A DNA stretch of 64,000 nucleotides from Anaerococcus jeddahensis (GTDB lineage: Bacteria > Bacillota > Clostridia > Tissierellales > Peptoniphilaceae): the NCBI RefSeq assembly GCF_001182725.1, contig NZ_CWHU01000005.1, forward strand, positions 186,001 through 250,000, read 5' to 3'. The notes below the pieces were generated by a model, which did no database searches, was not told the DNA's origin, and saw nothing but the letters and a program-made list of their open reading frames with translations. Every line of letters begins with the position of its first letter. Positions within the stretch are counted from its first letter, which is position 1. Positions 45,449 through 55,647 of the stretch are shown here, piece by piece. The translations under genes and the position numbers were made by a program.

Positions 45449-46330
45449 TTATTGGTACACTTCAATTCCTGAAAATTCTTTTGCTATTTTGTATTCTTCT
45501 AATTCTGTGGCGATTTCTTTCATTTGTGATAGAATATTATTAAGAGTTTTGTTTATTACTCTTAGAAATTCAATCGAGTCTAGGACATTCGCATCTATTT
45601 TTGAGTTACTAGATGAGATTGTTGGGATTGATTCTAAGGCATTTTGGTAAATGGTTATTGCTTTTTGTGCGTTTGGATGATATCCCTTTTTCTTTGCCCA
45701 TTTTTCATAATCATTTACAAATTGCTCTTGACTTCTTTTTAATATCTTTTCACTATTAGTCCATCTTTCTACAAAGTCTATTAGTTTATCTTTTTGATAA
45801 TTACCATTTGCATGGGGGATTAGTTTTTTTAGTCCTGGATGTCTTTTTTCTATTTCTTTGTCTAAATAGTTTAAGTGATTTATTCTTAGTTTTTGGTAAT
45901 GTTGATAGGATCTGTTTAATTGTTTTAATCTTACATATTCTTCTTTATCTTCTTTGAATTGTATTAGATCATTCCAGTTCATTAAACCATATTCAGCTAT
46001 GTGTATAGCATCTTTTTTATCTGTTTTTACATTTCTAAAACTTAAGGCTTGGCAAAATCTTTTCATTTTTAATGGATTTATTACGCTTACAAAAAATCCT
46101 TCATTTACTAAACTAATTAAGATAGGAATATGATAAATTTCTGTTGCTTCCATAACTATTTTTACATCTTCATCTAAAGATTTAATTTTAGCAATTAATT
46201 TATTTACATCATTTTTTACATGATAAATATTAAATGGTTTAAAGATGACTTCTTTCCCAAATCCTAAGGCTGCAACTGTACTTTTAGATTTTGATACATC
46301 AATTCCTATTGAAATCATAAATACCTCCAA
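45449..46330 (-). pseudogene. IS110-family transposase, C-terminally truncated by the IS3 element
   Basis: The remaining 285 or so genuine residues hold the DEDD RuvC-like domain: IGIDVSKSKS, VMEATEIYHIP and KTDKKDAIHIAE. A helical linker follows, ending EEYKIAKEFSGI. Full IS110 proteins continue into the Tnp_2 domain, with the catalytic serine, directly after a GIG segment. Here the frame runs into the IS3 right end (EVYQ-stop), so that domain is lost. No continuation is found on the left of the IS3 element, which means the rest was deleted. Confidence 0.85.
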
Positions 46331-46500
46331 TAAATTTTTATCTACCTACACAATTATCCACTCAGTTTAGCTCGTTACACGGGTGTATTAACCCAACCTG
46401 CTTAATCGAATTCTTGATAATGGAAGGTAGCAGACTGTTTCGAGTACGGGTGTATTATCCCAAATGGGCTGCGTCTGTTACCTTCATTATATTAAAAAAA
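46331..46500 (-). ncRNA. Candidate IS110 guide (bridge) RNA region
   Basis: The 170 bp upstream of the IS110-type gene are non-coding but structured. Two similar motifs, CGGGTGTATTAACCC (about 46379-46394) and CGGGTGTATTATCCC (about 46448-46462), each form a small GGG/CCC hairpin next to variable sequence. TCTACCTACAC near 46341 is matched inversely by GTGTAGGTAGA at 46501. IS110-group elements are known to encode a bridge RNA in the non-coding end next to the transposase, with two loops binding target and donor DNA. Assignment by position and shape only. Confidence 0.5.
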
Positions 46501-46530
46501 GTGTAGGTAGAAAGTTTTTTCTACTTACAC
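46501..46530. terminator. Hairpin next to the IS110 5' end
   Basis: GTGTAGGTAGAAA/TTTCTACTTACAC with a T-rich loop, A-tract before and T-tract after. It may be a bidirectional terminator or part of the IS110 end. Confidence 0.5.
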
Positions 46531-46541
46531 TTTTATAGTAC

Positions 46542-46575
46542 TAAATGGATATTTTTTTAGTTTGTTAACAGCCTG
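46542..46575 (+). repeat. 3' fragment of the terminator-nested repeat
   Basis: AAATGGATATTTTTTTAG followed by the end repeat TTTGTTAACAGCCTG. This matches the last 35 bp of the complete copies (AAATGG...TTTAGTTTGTCAACAG). A hairpin (GAGCTTAAA/TTTAGGCTC, 46575-46596) follows, as at the other copies. The rest of the copy is missing on the IS110 side. Confidence 0.72.
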
Positions 46576-46583
46576 AGCTTAAA

Positions 46584-46790
46584 TTACTTTAGGCTCTTTT
46601 CTAATTTTTCTATTTTTTCACTTAAATCTTCCAAATCTTTTTTACTATAAGAAGAATTTGAAATCTTATTTACAGTATCTTTAATATTTGATAAATCTTT
46701 AGGATCTACCGAAAATAAACAAAGTCCTGCTGAATCTATTATTTTGGCATTTGATTTAAATTTATTTTTTTTTCTTTTTCTTTTTTTCAA
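46584..46790 (-). pseudogene. 3' fragment of the AOR-like gene, separated by a frameshift
   Basis: About 60 meaningful residues, KSNAKIIDSAGLCLFSVDPK and a short charged helix. IIDSAGLC resembles the C-terminal DSLGLC segment of aldehyde:ferredoxin oxidoreductases, whose Cys is the fourth [4Fe-4S] ligand. The frame joins the upstream gene across a poly-A tract at about 46762-46785. A free-standing start (TTG inside the A-tract) is not credible. Confidence 0.65.
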
Positions 46791-47751
46791 TCTCTATACC
46801 ATATTTTTTTTCTAAATATTTTTCACCATTTGCAAGGTCAGTATAAATTTTTTTTCTATTTTTATCCACAAGATCTTTGGAAATTTTTTCTAACTCATCA
46901 AGTCCTAGATTTTTAAAATTATAAATACTGTTTAAATTTTTGTAGGAAAATTCAATTGCATTTGATAGGCCAAATTGGTCAATCCCATATTCATCGAGCC
47001 TATTTTTTATCCTTTCTAACTTATTAATTTCATCATCAGAAAAGCTTTCTTTTACGGAAAAAATACTTTCTTTCTTGGATATTTTTTTAGAATAACAACC
47101 CAAAAGGCAAGATTTACAAATCCTATTTTCATTTTTTTCAAATATAGTAGGAGTTTTAATTTCTCTTAAATTATTTTTTTTGATTGTTATGGAAAAAACA
47201 TTTTTTTCTAATAAAAAATTTCCCATATTTTTTGAACAGCCACGATACTCATCTTCAATCAATCTTGATAAATAATCTCCCCTAAGTGCAGATTCGGTGA
47301 TATAAATTGAAGAAGTATCCTCTCCGTATTTTTCTTTTAAATATTTATTTTTTAAACTATTGGAATTTTCCATTTCTTCTATCTCGTTAAATAAAACTTT
47401 ATCTCCATCAATAAAAATTTCACAAGGTTTTTCGCTTTTTTCATATAAAACAAGCCCATAATAAGAAGAACTTTTTAAAAAATAAGAAAAATTTCCACCC
47501 ATACTAGCACTTTTTATTTTATTTTCCTTATTTTTAACCATTAGCATAAATTTATTAATAGGATTTTTAAAATCAATCAAAGATGAAGAAAAAACTATAA
47601 AGGGATTTTCTATATCTTTATTTTCATTAAGCCACCAAAGAGATAGTCCAAATCCTCCCAAATAAAAATCACTAATTTTTTTATCAATATATTGGATTTT
47701 TGTTTTCTTTTTGCAAAGATCCACTAATAAAATTTTATAATTATCTTTCAT
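46762..47751 (-). CDS. Compact aldehyde ferredoxin oxidoreductase-like protein, N-terminal and cluster part
   Basis: A 329-residue protein ending in a run of Lys from the A-tract. The N-terminal AOR domain is recognisable: SDFYLGGFGLSLWW, NPFIVFSSSLIDFKNP, SASMGGNFSYFLKSS, YYGLVLYEKSEKP. A cysteine motif CKSCLLGC (CxxCxxxC) matches the first three [4Fe-4S] ligands of AOR; the fourth is only in the downstream frame. The AOR family binds a tungsto- or molybdopterin and oxidises aldehydes, but usual members have about 600 residues, so large parts of the cofactor domains are missing. It may be decayed, or it may be a minimal relative expressed by slippage on the A-tract. Confidence 0.6.
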   Translation of the reverse strand: MKDNYKILLVDLCKKKTKIQYIDKKISDFYLGGFGLSLWWLNENKDIENPFIVFSSSLIDFKNPINKFMLMVKNKENKIKSASMGGNFSYFLKSSSYYGLVLYEKSEKPCEIFIDGDKVLFNEIEEMENSNSLKNKYLKEKYGEDTSSIYITESALRGDYLSRLIEDEYRGCSKNMGNFLLEKNVFSITIKKNNLREIKTPTIFEKNENRICKSCLLGCYSKKISKKESIFSVKESFSDDEINKLERIKNRLDEYGIDQFGLSNAIEFSYKNLNSIYNFKNLGLDELEKISKDLVDKNRKKIYTDLANGEKYLEKKYGIEIEKKKKKKK

Positions 47752-47814
47752 ACTAACCTCATTTTTTATTTTTAAAGCTTTTAAACATGGTACTAGTATT
47801 TTTTTAAAATTATA

Positions 47815-47828
47815 TGTGAAAATTCACA
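47815..47828. promoter_or_regulatory. Candidate operator upstream of the alpha-glucoside PTS
   Basis: Inverted repeat TGTGAA-AA-TTCACA located about 50 bp upstream of the -35 box. A short interrupted palindrome of this type suits an RpiR-family regulator; two such regulators lie at the end of the operon. Confidence 0.4.
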
Positions 47829-47880
47829 AAAGAAAAATTTACAATGCAATTTGTTAAGAAGCCCTAAATTCCAATCTTTA

Positions 47881-47909
47881 TTGACATTTGTTTAAATTTC
47901 TAATATTAT
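47881..47909 (+). promoter_or_regulatory. Promoter of the alpha-glucoside PTS operon
   Basis: TTGACA (47881-47886), a 17-bp spacer and TATTAT (47904-47909). Confidence 0.8.
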
Positions 47910-47948
47910 ATAGGAGAAGATAGCGTTTACCTAAAGGAGGTTTTAAAA

Positions 47949-49544
47949 ATGATGGAGAAAATTCAGAAGTTCGGAGGAGCGATGTTTACTCCAGTAATGT
48001 TATTTGCTGTTTCAGCAGTACTTATTGGATTTGGGATATTGTTTACCAACGAACAAATACTAGGATCTATTGCTGCAGAAGGAACTTTCTGGAGAGGATT
48101 CTGGGATATGGTTCTATCTGGTGGATGGACTGTATTTAATCAATTGCCACTTTTATTTGCAGTTTCCTTACCAATCGGACTTGCAAATAAACAAAATGCT
48201 AGAGCTTGTATGGAATCATTGGTTATTTATTTAATATTCAATTATTATGTAGCTTCCATACTAGGAACTTGGGGATCAGTTTTTGGTGTTGATTATGCAC
48301 TTGAAGCTGGAGCAGAAACAGGACTTGCAAATATTGCCAATATTAAAACTCTTGATATGGGTATGATGGGCGCTTTGTTAATTTCAGGGCTTGCAATATT
48401 TTTACATAATAAATATTTTGATACAAGACTTCCTGAATGGCTTGGAGTTTTTAGAGGCTCAGCCTTTGTTGTAGGACTTGGATTTATTGTAATGATTCCA
48501 ACAGCAGTTCTTGCTTGTTTGATCTGGCCAAAAGTTCAAATGGGAATTTCAAGCTTCCAAGGATTTGTAACTTCTGCTGGTGGATTTGGAGTTTGGGTAT
48601 TTATTTTACTTGAAAGATTATTAATACCTTTTGGTTTACATCACTTATTGTATGCACCAATCTATTATGATTCAGTTTTAGTTTCTGGTGGAATTTATGC
48701 AGCTTGGGCAAGACAATTACCAGAAATTGCAGCAAGCACAAAACCATTACTAGACCTTGCACCTTATGCAGCCTTTACTGCTACAGGTTGGTCAAAATTA
48801 TTTGGTTGTGCTGGTATAGGACTTGCTTTTTATAAAACTGCAAAGCCTGAAAACAAAAAGAAAGTTGCAGGACTTATGATTCCAGTTGTAATTTCAGCTA
48901 TAATGTGTGGAGTAACTGAACCAATTGAATATACATTCTTATTTATTGCACCACCACTATTTATAGTTCATGCAATTCTTGCAGCATGTCTTTCAACAAT
49001 CATGTATTACTTGGGAGTTGTAGGAATATTTTCTGGAGGAGCTATTGAGATGGCATCTTTAAACTGGATTCCACTAATGGCAAATCACTGGCCAACTTAT
49101 TTAAAAATGTTAATTGTTGGAATTGTTTCCATTGCCGTTTGGTATTTTGTATTCACATTCTTGATTGAAAAATTTGACTTTAAAACTCCAGGTAGAGAAG
49201 TTAAAAGTGATGTTAAACTTTATTCTAAAAAAGAATACAGGGGCAAAAAAGGTGAGACAAGCCCTAAAGATGCAACAAAAATTGACGCAAAAGATGAGTT
49301 CCAAGTTATGGCAGATGAAATTTTAATAGGACTAGGTGGCCCTGAAAATATAAAAGATTTCACAAACTGCGTAACAAGACTTAGGGTAAATGTAAAAGAT
49401 CCTGAAAAAGTTATGGAAAATGAATACTTTAAGCAAATCGGAACTTATGGAACAAGTAGAAACGGTAACTCTGTCCATGTAATTGTTGGAACAAATATCC
49501 AATATGTTGCTGATGAATTTGGACAAATTTTAGAAAACGAATAA
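47949..49544 (+). CDS. PTS alpha-glucoside-type EIICB component
   Basis: A 531-residue protein. The EIIC domain (about 1-415) has about ten hydrophobic segments and the conserved signatures LIPFGLHHLLYAPIYYDS and GVTEPIEYTFLF of the glucose/glucoside superfamily. A linker (about 415-450) leads to an EIIB domain with the phosphorylated Cys in DFTNCVTRLRVNV. No EIIA domain is fused, so a separate or shared EIIA (Crr-like) is needed. It overlaps in function with the GH4 gene 51 bp downstream: together they import and hydrolyse alpha-glucosides such as maltose. AAAGGAGG precedes the ATG. Confidence 0.92.
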   Translation: MMEKIQKFGGAMFTPVMLFAVSAVLIGFGILFTNEQILGSIAAEGTFWRGFWDMVLSGGWTVFNQLPLLFAVSLPIGLANKQNARACMESLVIYLIFNYYVASILGTWGSVFGVDYALEAGAETGLANIANIKTLDMGMMGALLISGLAIFLHNKYFDTRLPEWLGVFRGSAFVVGLGFIVMIPTAVLACLIWPKVQMGISSFQGFVTSAGGFGVWVFILLERLLIPFGLHHLLYAPIYYDSVLVSGGIYAAWARQLPEIAASTKPLLDLAPYAAFTATGWSKLFGCAGIGLAFYKTAKPENKKKVAGLMIPVVISAIMCGVTEPIEYTFLFIAPPLFIVHAILAACLSTIMYYLGVVGIFSGGAIEMASLNWIPLMANHWPTYLKMLIVGIVSIAVWYFVFTFLIEKFDFKTPGREVKSDVKLYSKKEYRGKKGETSPKDATKIDAKDEFQVMADEILIGLGGPENIKDFTNCVTRLRVNVKDPEKVMENEYFKQIGTYGTSRNGNSVHVIVGTNIQYVADEFGQILENE

Positions 49545-49562
49545 AAAAATAAGAAAAAATAA

Positions 49563-50921
<1,359 letters not shown>

Positions 50922-50932
50922 AAATAAAAATA

Positions 50933-50964
50933 AATCCTAGTAGCAGTATAATGTTACTAGGATT
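50933..50964 (+). terminator. Intrinsic terminator after the GH4 gene
   Basis: AATCCTAGTAGC/GTTACTAGGATT stem followed by TTTTTT, about 20 bp before the first RpiR gene, which may depend on readthrough. Confidence 0.85.
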
Positions 50965-50985
50965 TTTTTATTTAATGGAGGAGAT

Positions 50986-51678
50986 ATGAAGTTTGAAGAT
51001 TTAATAAAAGAAAACAAGGAAAAATTTACCCAAACAGATATTGCTATAATAGACTTTATTGTAAATAACAAGGATAAAAAATTAGATTTATCCATAAATG
51101 AGCTTGCAAAAAAATGCCTTACATCAAGGACAAGTATATTAAGATTTAGCAAGAAATTGGGATTTGATGGCTATAGCGAATTTAAATATTTTATAAACAA
51201 AAAAGAAGAAGCAGAAAAGCTGGAAAAAACCTACCAAGAAGATGAAAAACTTGACAACTTATTTGAAAAAATTAAAAATTCAAACAATATATTTATCTAC
51301 GGAAATGGGGATTATGAAGATATAATTAAAAATATTATAAAATCATATTTAAAAGATCTTGGACAACTTTCAGAAAGTTATCAAGGAAGAGATGAAATAA
51401 CAACCTTCAATAAAAATTCTCTAAAAGATTCAACCATATTTGTAATAGACCTATCAAACGATCCAGATTGTCTGGAATTATTAAGCCAGATATCAAATGA
51501 AAGTATAAAAAAAATCCTCATTACTGATAGCTTTTCCAAGGACTTTTTGGGAGAGTACACAATTCATATAAAAAAGCTAGAAAAAAACAAGCTAAATTTG
51601 CTATCAGAAAATTTAAAAGAAATAGAGAAATTTTTTATAAAATATGAAAGCTACAGGATAAAAAATGAAAATAAATGA
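50986..51678 (+). CDS. RpiR-family regulator with degenerate SIS domain
   Basis: A 230-residue protein. The N-terminal RpiR helix-turn-helix (about 1-77) has the segment ELAKKCLTSRTSILRFSKKL. The C-terminal half follows the SIS fold (VIDLSNDPDCLELLSQI) but lacks the SxSGxT sugar-phosphate loop, so it may not bind the normal ligand. ATG follows GGAGG. It overlaps the next regulator gene by 14 bp. It probably controls the alpha-glucoside operon, perhaps as a heteromer with its partner. Confidence 0.82.
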   Translation: MKFEDLIKENKEKFTQTDIAIIDFIVNNKDKKLDLSINELAKKCLTSRTSILRFSKKLGFDGYSEFKYFINKKEEAEKLEKTYQEDEKLDNLFEKIKNSNNIFIYGNGDYEDIIKNIIKSYLKDLGQLSESYQGRDEITTFNKNSLKDSTIFVIDLSNDPDCLELLSQISNESIKKILITDSFSKDFLGEYTIHIKKLEKNKLNLLSENLKEIEKFFIKYESYRIKNENK

Positions 51679-52441
51679 TTTAATAAAAGAAAATTATAAA
51701 TTTCTAGACAATAACGACATAAAATTATATTCCTACATAATCCAAGAAAAAACAGATTTTATAGAAAAAACCCTCAAAGAATTTTCGAAAAAATCAAAAT
51801 TTAGTGAATCAGCCATAGTAAGTTTTGCCAAAAAAATTGGACTTGAAGGATATTCAGAATTAAAATACCTAATGAAGTGGGAAAGAGAAAAAATAGTAGA
51901 TTTTGATGAAAAAGAGATAGACTATATCTACAACGATATAACTTTATCAATGAATATGATTAAGGCCTTAAATTTAGATGATTTATTTAAAAATCTAGAA
52001 AAATCACATAGGGTTTATGTAATTTATACTGGCTATATCCAAAAAAATCTTGCAGAAGAGCTAAAAAGAAACTTACTAAATATAGGTTTAATTGCCTACA
52101 CTTTAGATATAAAAAAAGATTTAGACTTACTAAATAATAATATAGAAAAAAATGATATAGTTTTTGCCCTATCATTTTCAGGAGAAAACAAAAGCTTGAT
52201 AGACTTCATAAAAAAAATAAAAAAAGAAATAATCCTAGTATCAATTACAAAACTTTCAAACAATAAACTGTCCCAAATGTCAAATTATAATTTAGCCTTT
52301 CAATCACACGAAGTATATAGGTATGAAGAAAACACATCAATAAGACCAGTAAGTCAATATTATGTCATAATAGATTTTTTAGTTTTAAAATTTTTAAATT
52401 ATAGGTCAAAAAATAAAAAGAAAACAGATAAAAGCCTTTAA
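51665..52441 (+). CDS. RpiR-family regulator with SIS domain
   Basis: A 258-residue protein with an N-terminal RpiR HTH (EFSKKSKFSESAIVSFAKKI, about residues 40-60) and a C-terminal SIS domain that keeps the ligand loop ALSFSGENKS (near residue 170). It should sense a sugar phosphate, likely maltose-6-phosphate or glucose-6-phosphate, and control the EIICB-GH4 genes. Its start overlaps the preceding regulator gene, so both are made together. It is the last gene of the accessory segment before the ribosomal operon. Confidence 0.85.
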   Translation: MKINDLIKENYKFLDNNDIKLYSYIIQEKTDFIEKTLKEFSKKSKFSESAIVSFAKKIGLEGYSELKYLMKWEREKIVDFDEKEIDYIYNDITLSMNMIKALNLDDLFKNLEKSHRVYVIYTGYIQKNLAEELKRNLLNIGLIAYTLDIKKDLDLLNNNIEKNDIVFALSFSGENKSLIDFIKKIKKEIILVSITKLSNNKLSQMSNYNLAFQSHEVYRYEENTSIRPVSQYYVIIDFLVLKFLNYRSKNKKKTDKSL

Positions 52442-52446
52442 ATTAC

Positions 52447-52475
52447 TTGACATATATATACTAAGAGTGTAAAAT
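52447..52475 (+). promoter_or_regulatory. Promoter of rpsL-rpsG-fusA-tuf
   Basis: TTGACA (52447-52452), a 17-bp spacer and TAAAAT (52470-52475). Confidence 0.82.
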
Positions 52476-52483
52476 TATTAAGG

Positions 52484-52500
52484 ATTGGCGTAAAGCCAAT
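52484..52500 (+). terminator. Leader hairpin before rpsL, possible attenuator
   Basis: ATTGGC/GCCAAT with loop GTAAA, followed by TTTTT, located right after the predicted transcription start and 40 bp before rpsL. It looks like a short intrinsic terminator. Confidence 0.5.
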
Positions 52501-52539
52501 TTTTAAGATGATTAAAATTTAGAAAAAAGGAGGTGCATT

Positions 52540-52950
52540 ATGCCTACAATTAATCAACTTGTTAGAAAAGGTAGAAAAACTACTAAGGAAAAATCAGATA
52601 CACCAGCTTTAGGTTATAACTTCAATACACTTAAAAGAAGACAAACTAAATCTCAATCACCACAAAAACGTGGAGTTTGTACTTCAGTAAGAACAGTTAC
52701 ACCTAAAAAGCCTAACTCAGCTTTGAGAAAAATTGCCAGAGTAAGACTTACTAATGGTGCAGAAGTTCTTTCTTATATACCAGGAATCGGACACAATCTT
52801 CAAGAACACTCTGTTGTACTTATAAGAGGAGGAAGAGTAAAAGACCTTCCAGGTGTTAGATACCATATTATAAGAGGTACTCTTGATACAGCAGGAGTAG
52901 AAGGAAGAAAACAAGGTAGATCTAAATACGGAGCTAAAAAAGAAAATTAG
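52540..52950 (+). CDS. rpsL: 30S ribosomal protein S12
   Basis: A 136-residue protein of the Gram-positive length class. The universal [11 protein letters not shown] loop is intact with both lysines, so it shows no streptomycin-resistance substitution there, and [20 protein letters not shown] is conserved. The start follows AAAGGAGGTG. It is first in the str operon with its own promoter. Confidence 0.98.
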   Translation: MPTINQLVRKGRKTTKEKSDTPALGYNFNTLKRRQTKSQSPQKRGVCTSVRTVTPKKPNSALRKIARVRLTNGAEVLSYIPGIGHNLQEHSVVLIRGGRVKDLPGVRYHIIRGTLDTAGVEGRKQGRSKYGAKKEN

Positions 52951-53082
52951 TAGTATTTAGATGTAGTGCATAATGTACTAATATATATAAAGTATATGTG
53001 CACACGAACGGCTTTAAGGTCGTTTAAGGCCTTATGGTCGAGTACTAAAGATATTACTAAATTGGTAAAGGAGGGAAGCAAA

Positions 53083-53553
53083 GTGTCAAGAAAAGGACAT
53101 ATACCAAATAGAGAGGTAATGCCTGATGCTAAGTATAACGATAGAGTTGTAACAAAACTTATAAACAATGTTATGCTAGATGGTAAAAAAGGTGTTGCTA
53201 CAAAAATAGTTTATGATGCTTTCGATATAGTTGGAGAAACTTCTGGAAATGATCCATTAGAAGTATTCTACCAAGCTTTAGAGAATATTATGCCAACACT
53301 AGAAGTTAAAGCTAGAAGAATCGGTGGAGCTAACTACCAAGTACCTATGGAAGTTAGACCAGAAAGAAGACAAACTTTAGGTTTAAGATGGTTAGTTAAC
53401 TTCTCAAGAGCACGTGGTGAAAAAACTATGGTAGAAAGATTATCTAAAGAAATTTTAGATGCATCAAACAATGCTGGTGCCAGCGTTAAACGTAAAGAAG
53501 AAATGCACAGAGCTGCAGAAGCTAATAAAGCTTTCGCACACTATAGATATTAG
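53083..53553 (+). CDS. rpsG: 30S ribosomal protein S7
   Basis: A 156-residue protein starting [20 protein letters not shown], with the conserved [15 protein letters not shown] and [15 protein letters not shown] segments. GTG at 53083 is the correct start because AAAGGAGGG lies just upstream and the length then matches S7; the frame is open further upstream but does not encode S7 sequence. The 132-bp gap after rpsL has a GGTCG/GGCCTTATGGTCG region that could fold as a leader. Confidence 0.97.
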   Translation: MSRKGHIPNREVMPDAKYNDRVVTKLINNVMLDGKKGVATKIVYDAFDIVGETSGNDPLEVFYQALENIMPTLEVKARRIGGANYQVPMEVRPERRQTLGLRWLVNFSRARGEKTMVERLSKEILDASNNAGASVKRKEEMHRAAEANKAFAHYRY

Positions 53554-53561
53554 GGGGATCA

Positions 53562-55634
53562 ATGTCAAGAGATGTCTCATTAAAAGAAACCAGAAATATA
53601 GGTATCATGGCACATATCGATGCTGGTAAAACAACAGTAACAGAAAGAATGTTGTATTATACCGGTAAGATATATAAAATTGGTGATACTCATGATGGTA
53701 CAGCAGTAATGGATTCCATGGACCAAGAAAAAGAACGTGGAATAACAATCGGTTCTGCTGCTACAACATGTTACTGGGATGGTCACAGAATTAACATCAT
53801 AGATACACCGGGCCACGTAGACTTCACAGTAGAAGTTGAAAGATCTCTAAGAGTTCTTGATGGTGCCGTAGCACTTTTTGATGCTAAAAGTGGTGTAGAA
53901 CCACAATCTGAAACAGTTTGGAGACAAGCTGACAAATATGACATTCCAAGATTTTGTTTTATAAATAAAATGGATGCTACAGGTGCAGATTTTTATATGT
54001 CTGTAGATACAATAAAAGAAAAATTAAAAGCAAATGCAGTACCTATAGAAATTCCTATAGGAGCTGAGCAAGAATTTGAAGGTGTAGTTGACCTAGTAAC
54101 AATGGAATCTGTAACATACAAAACAGAAGACCTAGGAGCTCACCCAATCAAAGGCGAAATTCCAGAAAATTTAAAAGAAAAAGCTGAAGAATTTAGAGCA
54201 AATCTTCTAGAAGAATTATCAGAAATTGACGACACTATCATGATGAAATATCTTGAAGGTGAAGAAGTTACTGTAGAAGAGATGAAAAATGCAATAAGAA
54301 AGGGAACAATTGAAAAGAAAATTTTCCCATGTCTTTGTGGATCAGCTTACAAGAACAAGGGTGTACAAGCATTACTTGATGCAATAGTTGACTACATGCC
54401 AAGTCCACTTGATATACCAGATGTTCAAGGAACAGATCCTAAAGATGACGAAAAAGTTCTTCAAAGACACCCTGGAGATAATGAACCTCTATCAGCTTTA
54501 GCCTTTAAAGTAGTAACTGACCCATATGTTGGTAAGTTAATCTATGTAAGAATCTACTCAGGAACAATTGAATCAGGTTCATACATCTACAATGCTACAA
54601 AAGGAAAAAGAGAAAGAGTTGGAAGAATTCTACAAATGCACTCAAACAAACAAGAGGAAATCGAAACAGGTTATTGTGGAGATATTGTAGCTCTTCTAGG
54701 ACTTAAAAACACAACAACAGGAGATTCACTATGCGTTCAAGATGATCCAATCATCCTTGAAAACATGGAATTCCCAGATCCAGTTATTTCAGTAGCAATT
54801 GAACCAAAAACAAGAGCTAGTCAAGATAAAATGGCTTTAGGACTTCAAAAACTTGCAGAAGAAGATCCAACATTTGTTACAAAAACAGATGAAGAAACAG
54901 GACAAACAATAATTTCAGGAATGGGTGAATTACACCTTGAAATTATCGTTGATAGATTGCTTCGTGAATTTAAAGTAGAAGCTAATATAGGTAATCCACA
55001 AGTAGCTTACAGAGAATCTATCACACAACCTGCAGAAGCACAAGGTAAGTTTGTAAGACAATCCGGTGGTTCTGGTCAATACGGTGATGTTGTTCTTAGA
55101 ATTATGCCTGGAAAAGAAGGCGAAGGAATTACATTCGAATCCAAAATCGTTGGTGGTGCAATTCCAAAAGAATACATTAAACCAGTTGAAGAAGGTGTTA
55201 GAGAAGCAGCTACTCAAGGTATACTTGGTGGTTATCCAATGGTTGATATGCACGTTGAAGTATTCGATGGTTCTTACCACGAAGTAGACTCATCAGAAGT
55301 TGCCTTCCACGTAGCAGGATCTATGGCTCTTAAAAATGCAGTAGCAAAAGCTAAACCAATTTTACTTGAGCCAATGGAAAAAGTTGAAATTACAACACCA
55401 GATGAATATCTAGGAGATGTAATGGGAGATGTTTCATCAAGAAGAGGAAAAATTGATGGAATGAATCCAAAAGATGGAATTCACATATTAGATGCTTACA
55501 TTCCACTTTCAGAAATGTTTGGATATGCAACAGATCTAAGAAGTAAAACTCAAGGTAGAGCAACATATTCAATGCAATTTGATCACTATGCTCAAGTACC
55601 TGAAAGTGTAAAAGAAGAAGTTTTAAGTAAATAA
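53562..55634 (+). CDS. fusA: Elongation factor G
   Basis: A 690-residue translational GTPase. The G1 motif is [10 protein letters not shown]3 is DTPGHVDF and G4 is NKMD. All later EF-G domains are present, including the conserved [14 protein letters not shown] segment. It catalyses ribosomal translocation. It starts 8 bp after rpsG with GGGGG upstream and is followed 13 bp later by tuf. Confidence 0.98.
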   Translation: MSRDVSLKETRNIGIMAHIDAGKTTVTERMLYYTGKIYKIGDTHDGTAVMDSMDQEKERGITIGSAATTCYWDGHRINIIDTPGHVDFTVEVERSLRVLDGAVALFDAKSGVEPQSETVWRQADKYDIPRFCFINKMDATGADFYMSVDTIKEKLKANAVPIEIPIGAEQEFEGVVDLVTMESVTYKTEDLGAHPIKGEIPENLKEKAEEFRANLLEELSEIDDTIMMKYLEGEEVTVEEMKNAIRKGTIEKKIFPCLCGSAYKNKGVQALLDAIVDYMPSPLDIPDVQGTDPKDDEKVLQRHPGDNEPLSALAFKVVTDPYVGKLIYVRIYSGTIESGSYIYNATKGKRERVGRILQMHSNKQEEIETGYCGDIVALLGLKNTTTGDSLCVQDDPIILENMEFPDPVISVAIEPKTRASQDKMALGLQKLAEEDPTFVTKTDEETGQTIISGMGELHLEIIVDRLLREFKVEANIGNPQVAYRESITQPAEAQGKFVRQSGGSGQYGDVVLRIMPGKEGEGITFESKIVGGAIPKEYIKPVEEGVREAATQGILGGYPMVDMHVEVFDGSYHEVDSSEVAFHVAGSMALKNAVAKAKPILLEPMEKVEITTPDEYLGDVMGDVSSRRGKIDGMNPKDGIHILDAYIPLSEMFGYATDLRSKTQGRATYSMQFDHYAQVPESVKEEVLSK

Positions 55635-55647
55635 TTAGGAGGAAACA

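Larger units (their letters stand above)
44015..45459 (+). mobile_element. IS3-family insertion sequence with degraded orfA
   Basis: About 1445 bp. Terminal inverted repeats begin TGTACC at both ends: left TGTACCCTCTTTACTGGAC, right (complement) TGTACCAATAAAACTGGAC. orfA and orfB are in the usual order. The bases next to the two ends (ATA left, CTT right) do not match as a target duplication, so the element probably caused or accompanied a deletion. Its right end cuts into the IS110-family transposase gene. Confidence 0.88.

Noticed and set aside
44015..46330. A composite transposon carrying the alpha-glucoside operon
   Set aside because: IS elements are present only on one side of the operon and belong to different families; no second flanking copy is found before rpsL.
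52966..53082. N-terminal extension of S7
   Set aside because: The open frame upstream of 53083 is not S7-like, and a strong ribosome site directly precedes the GTG at 53083.
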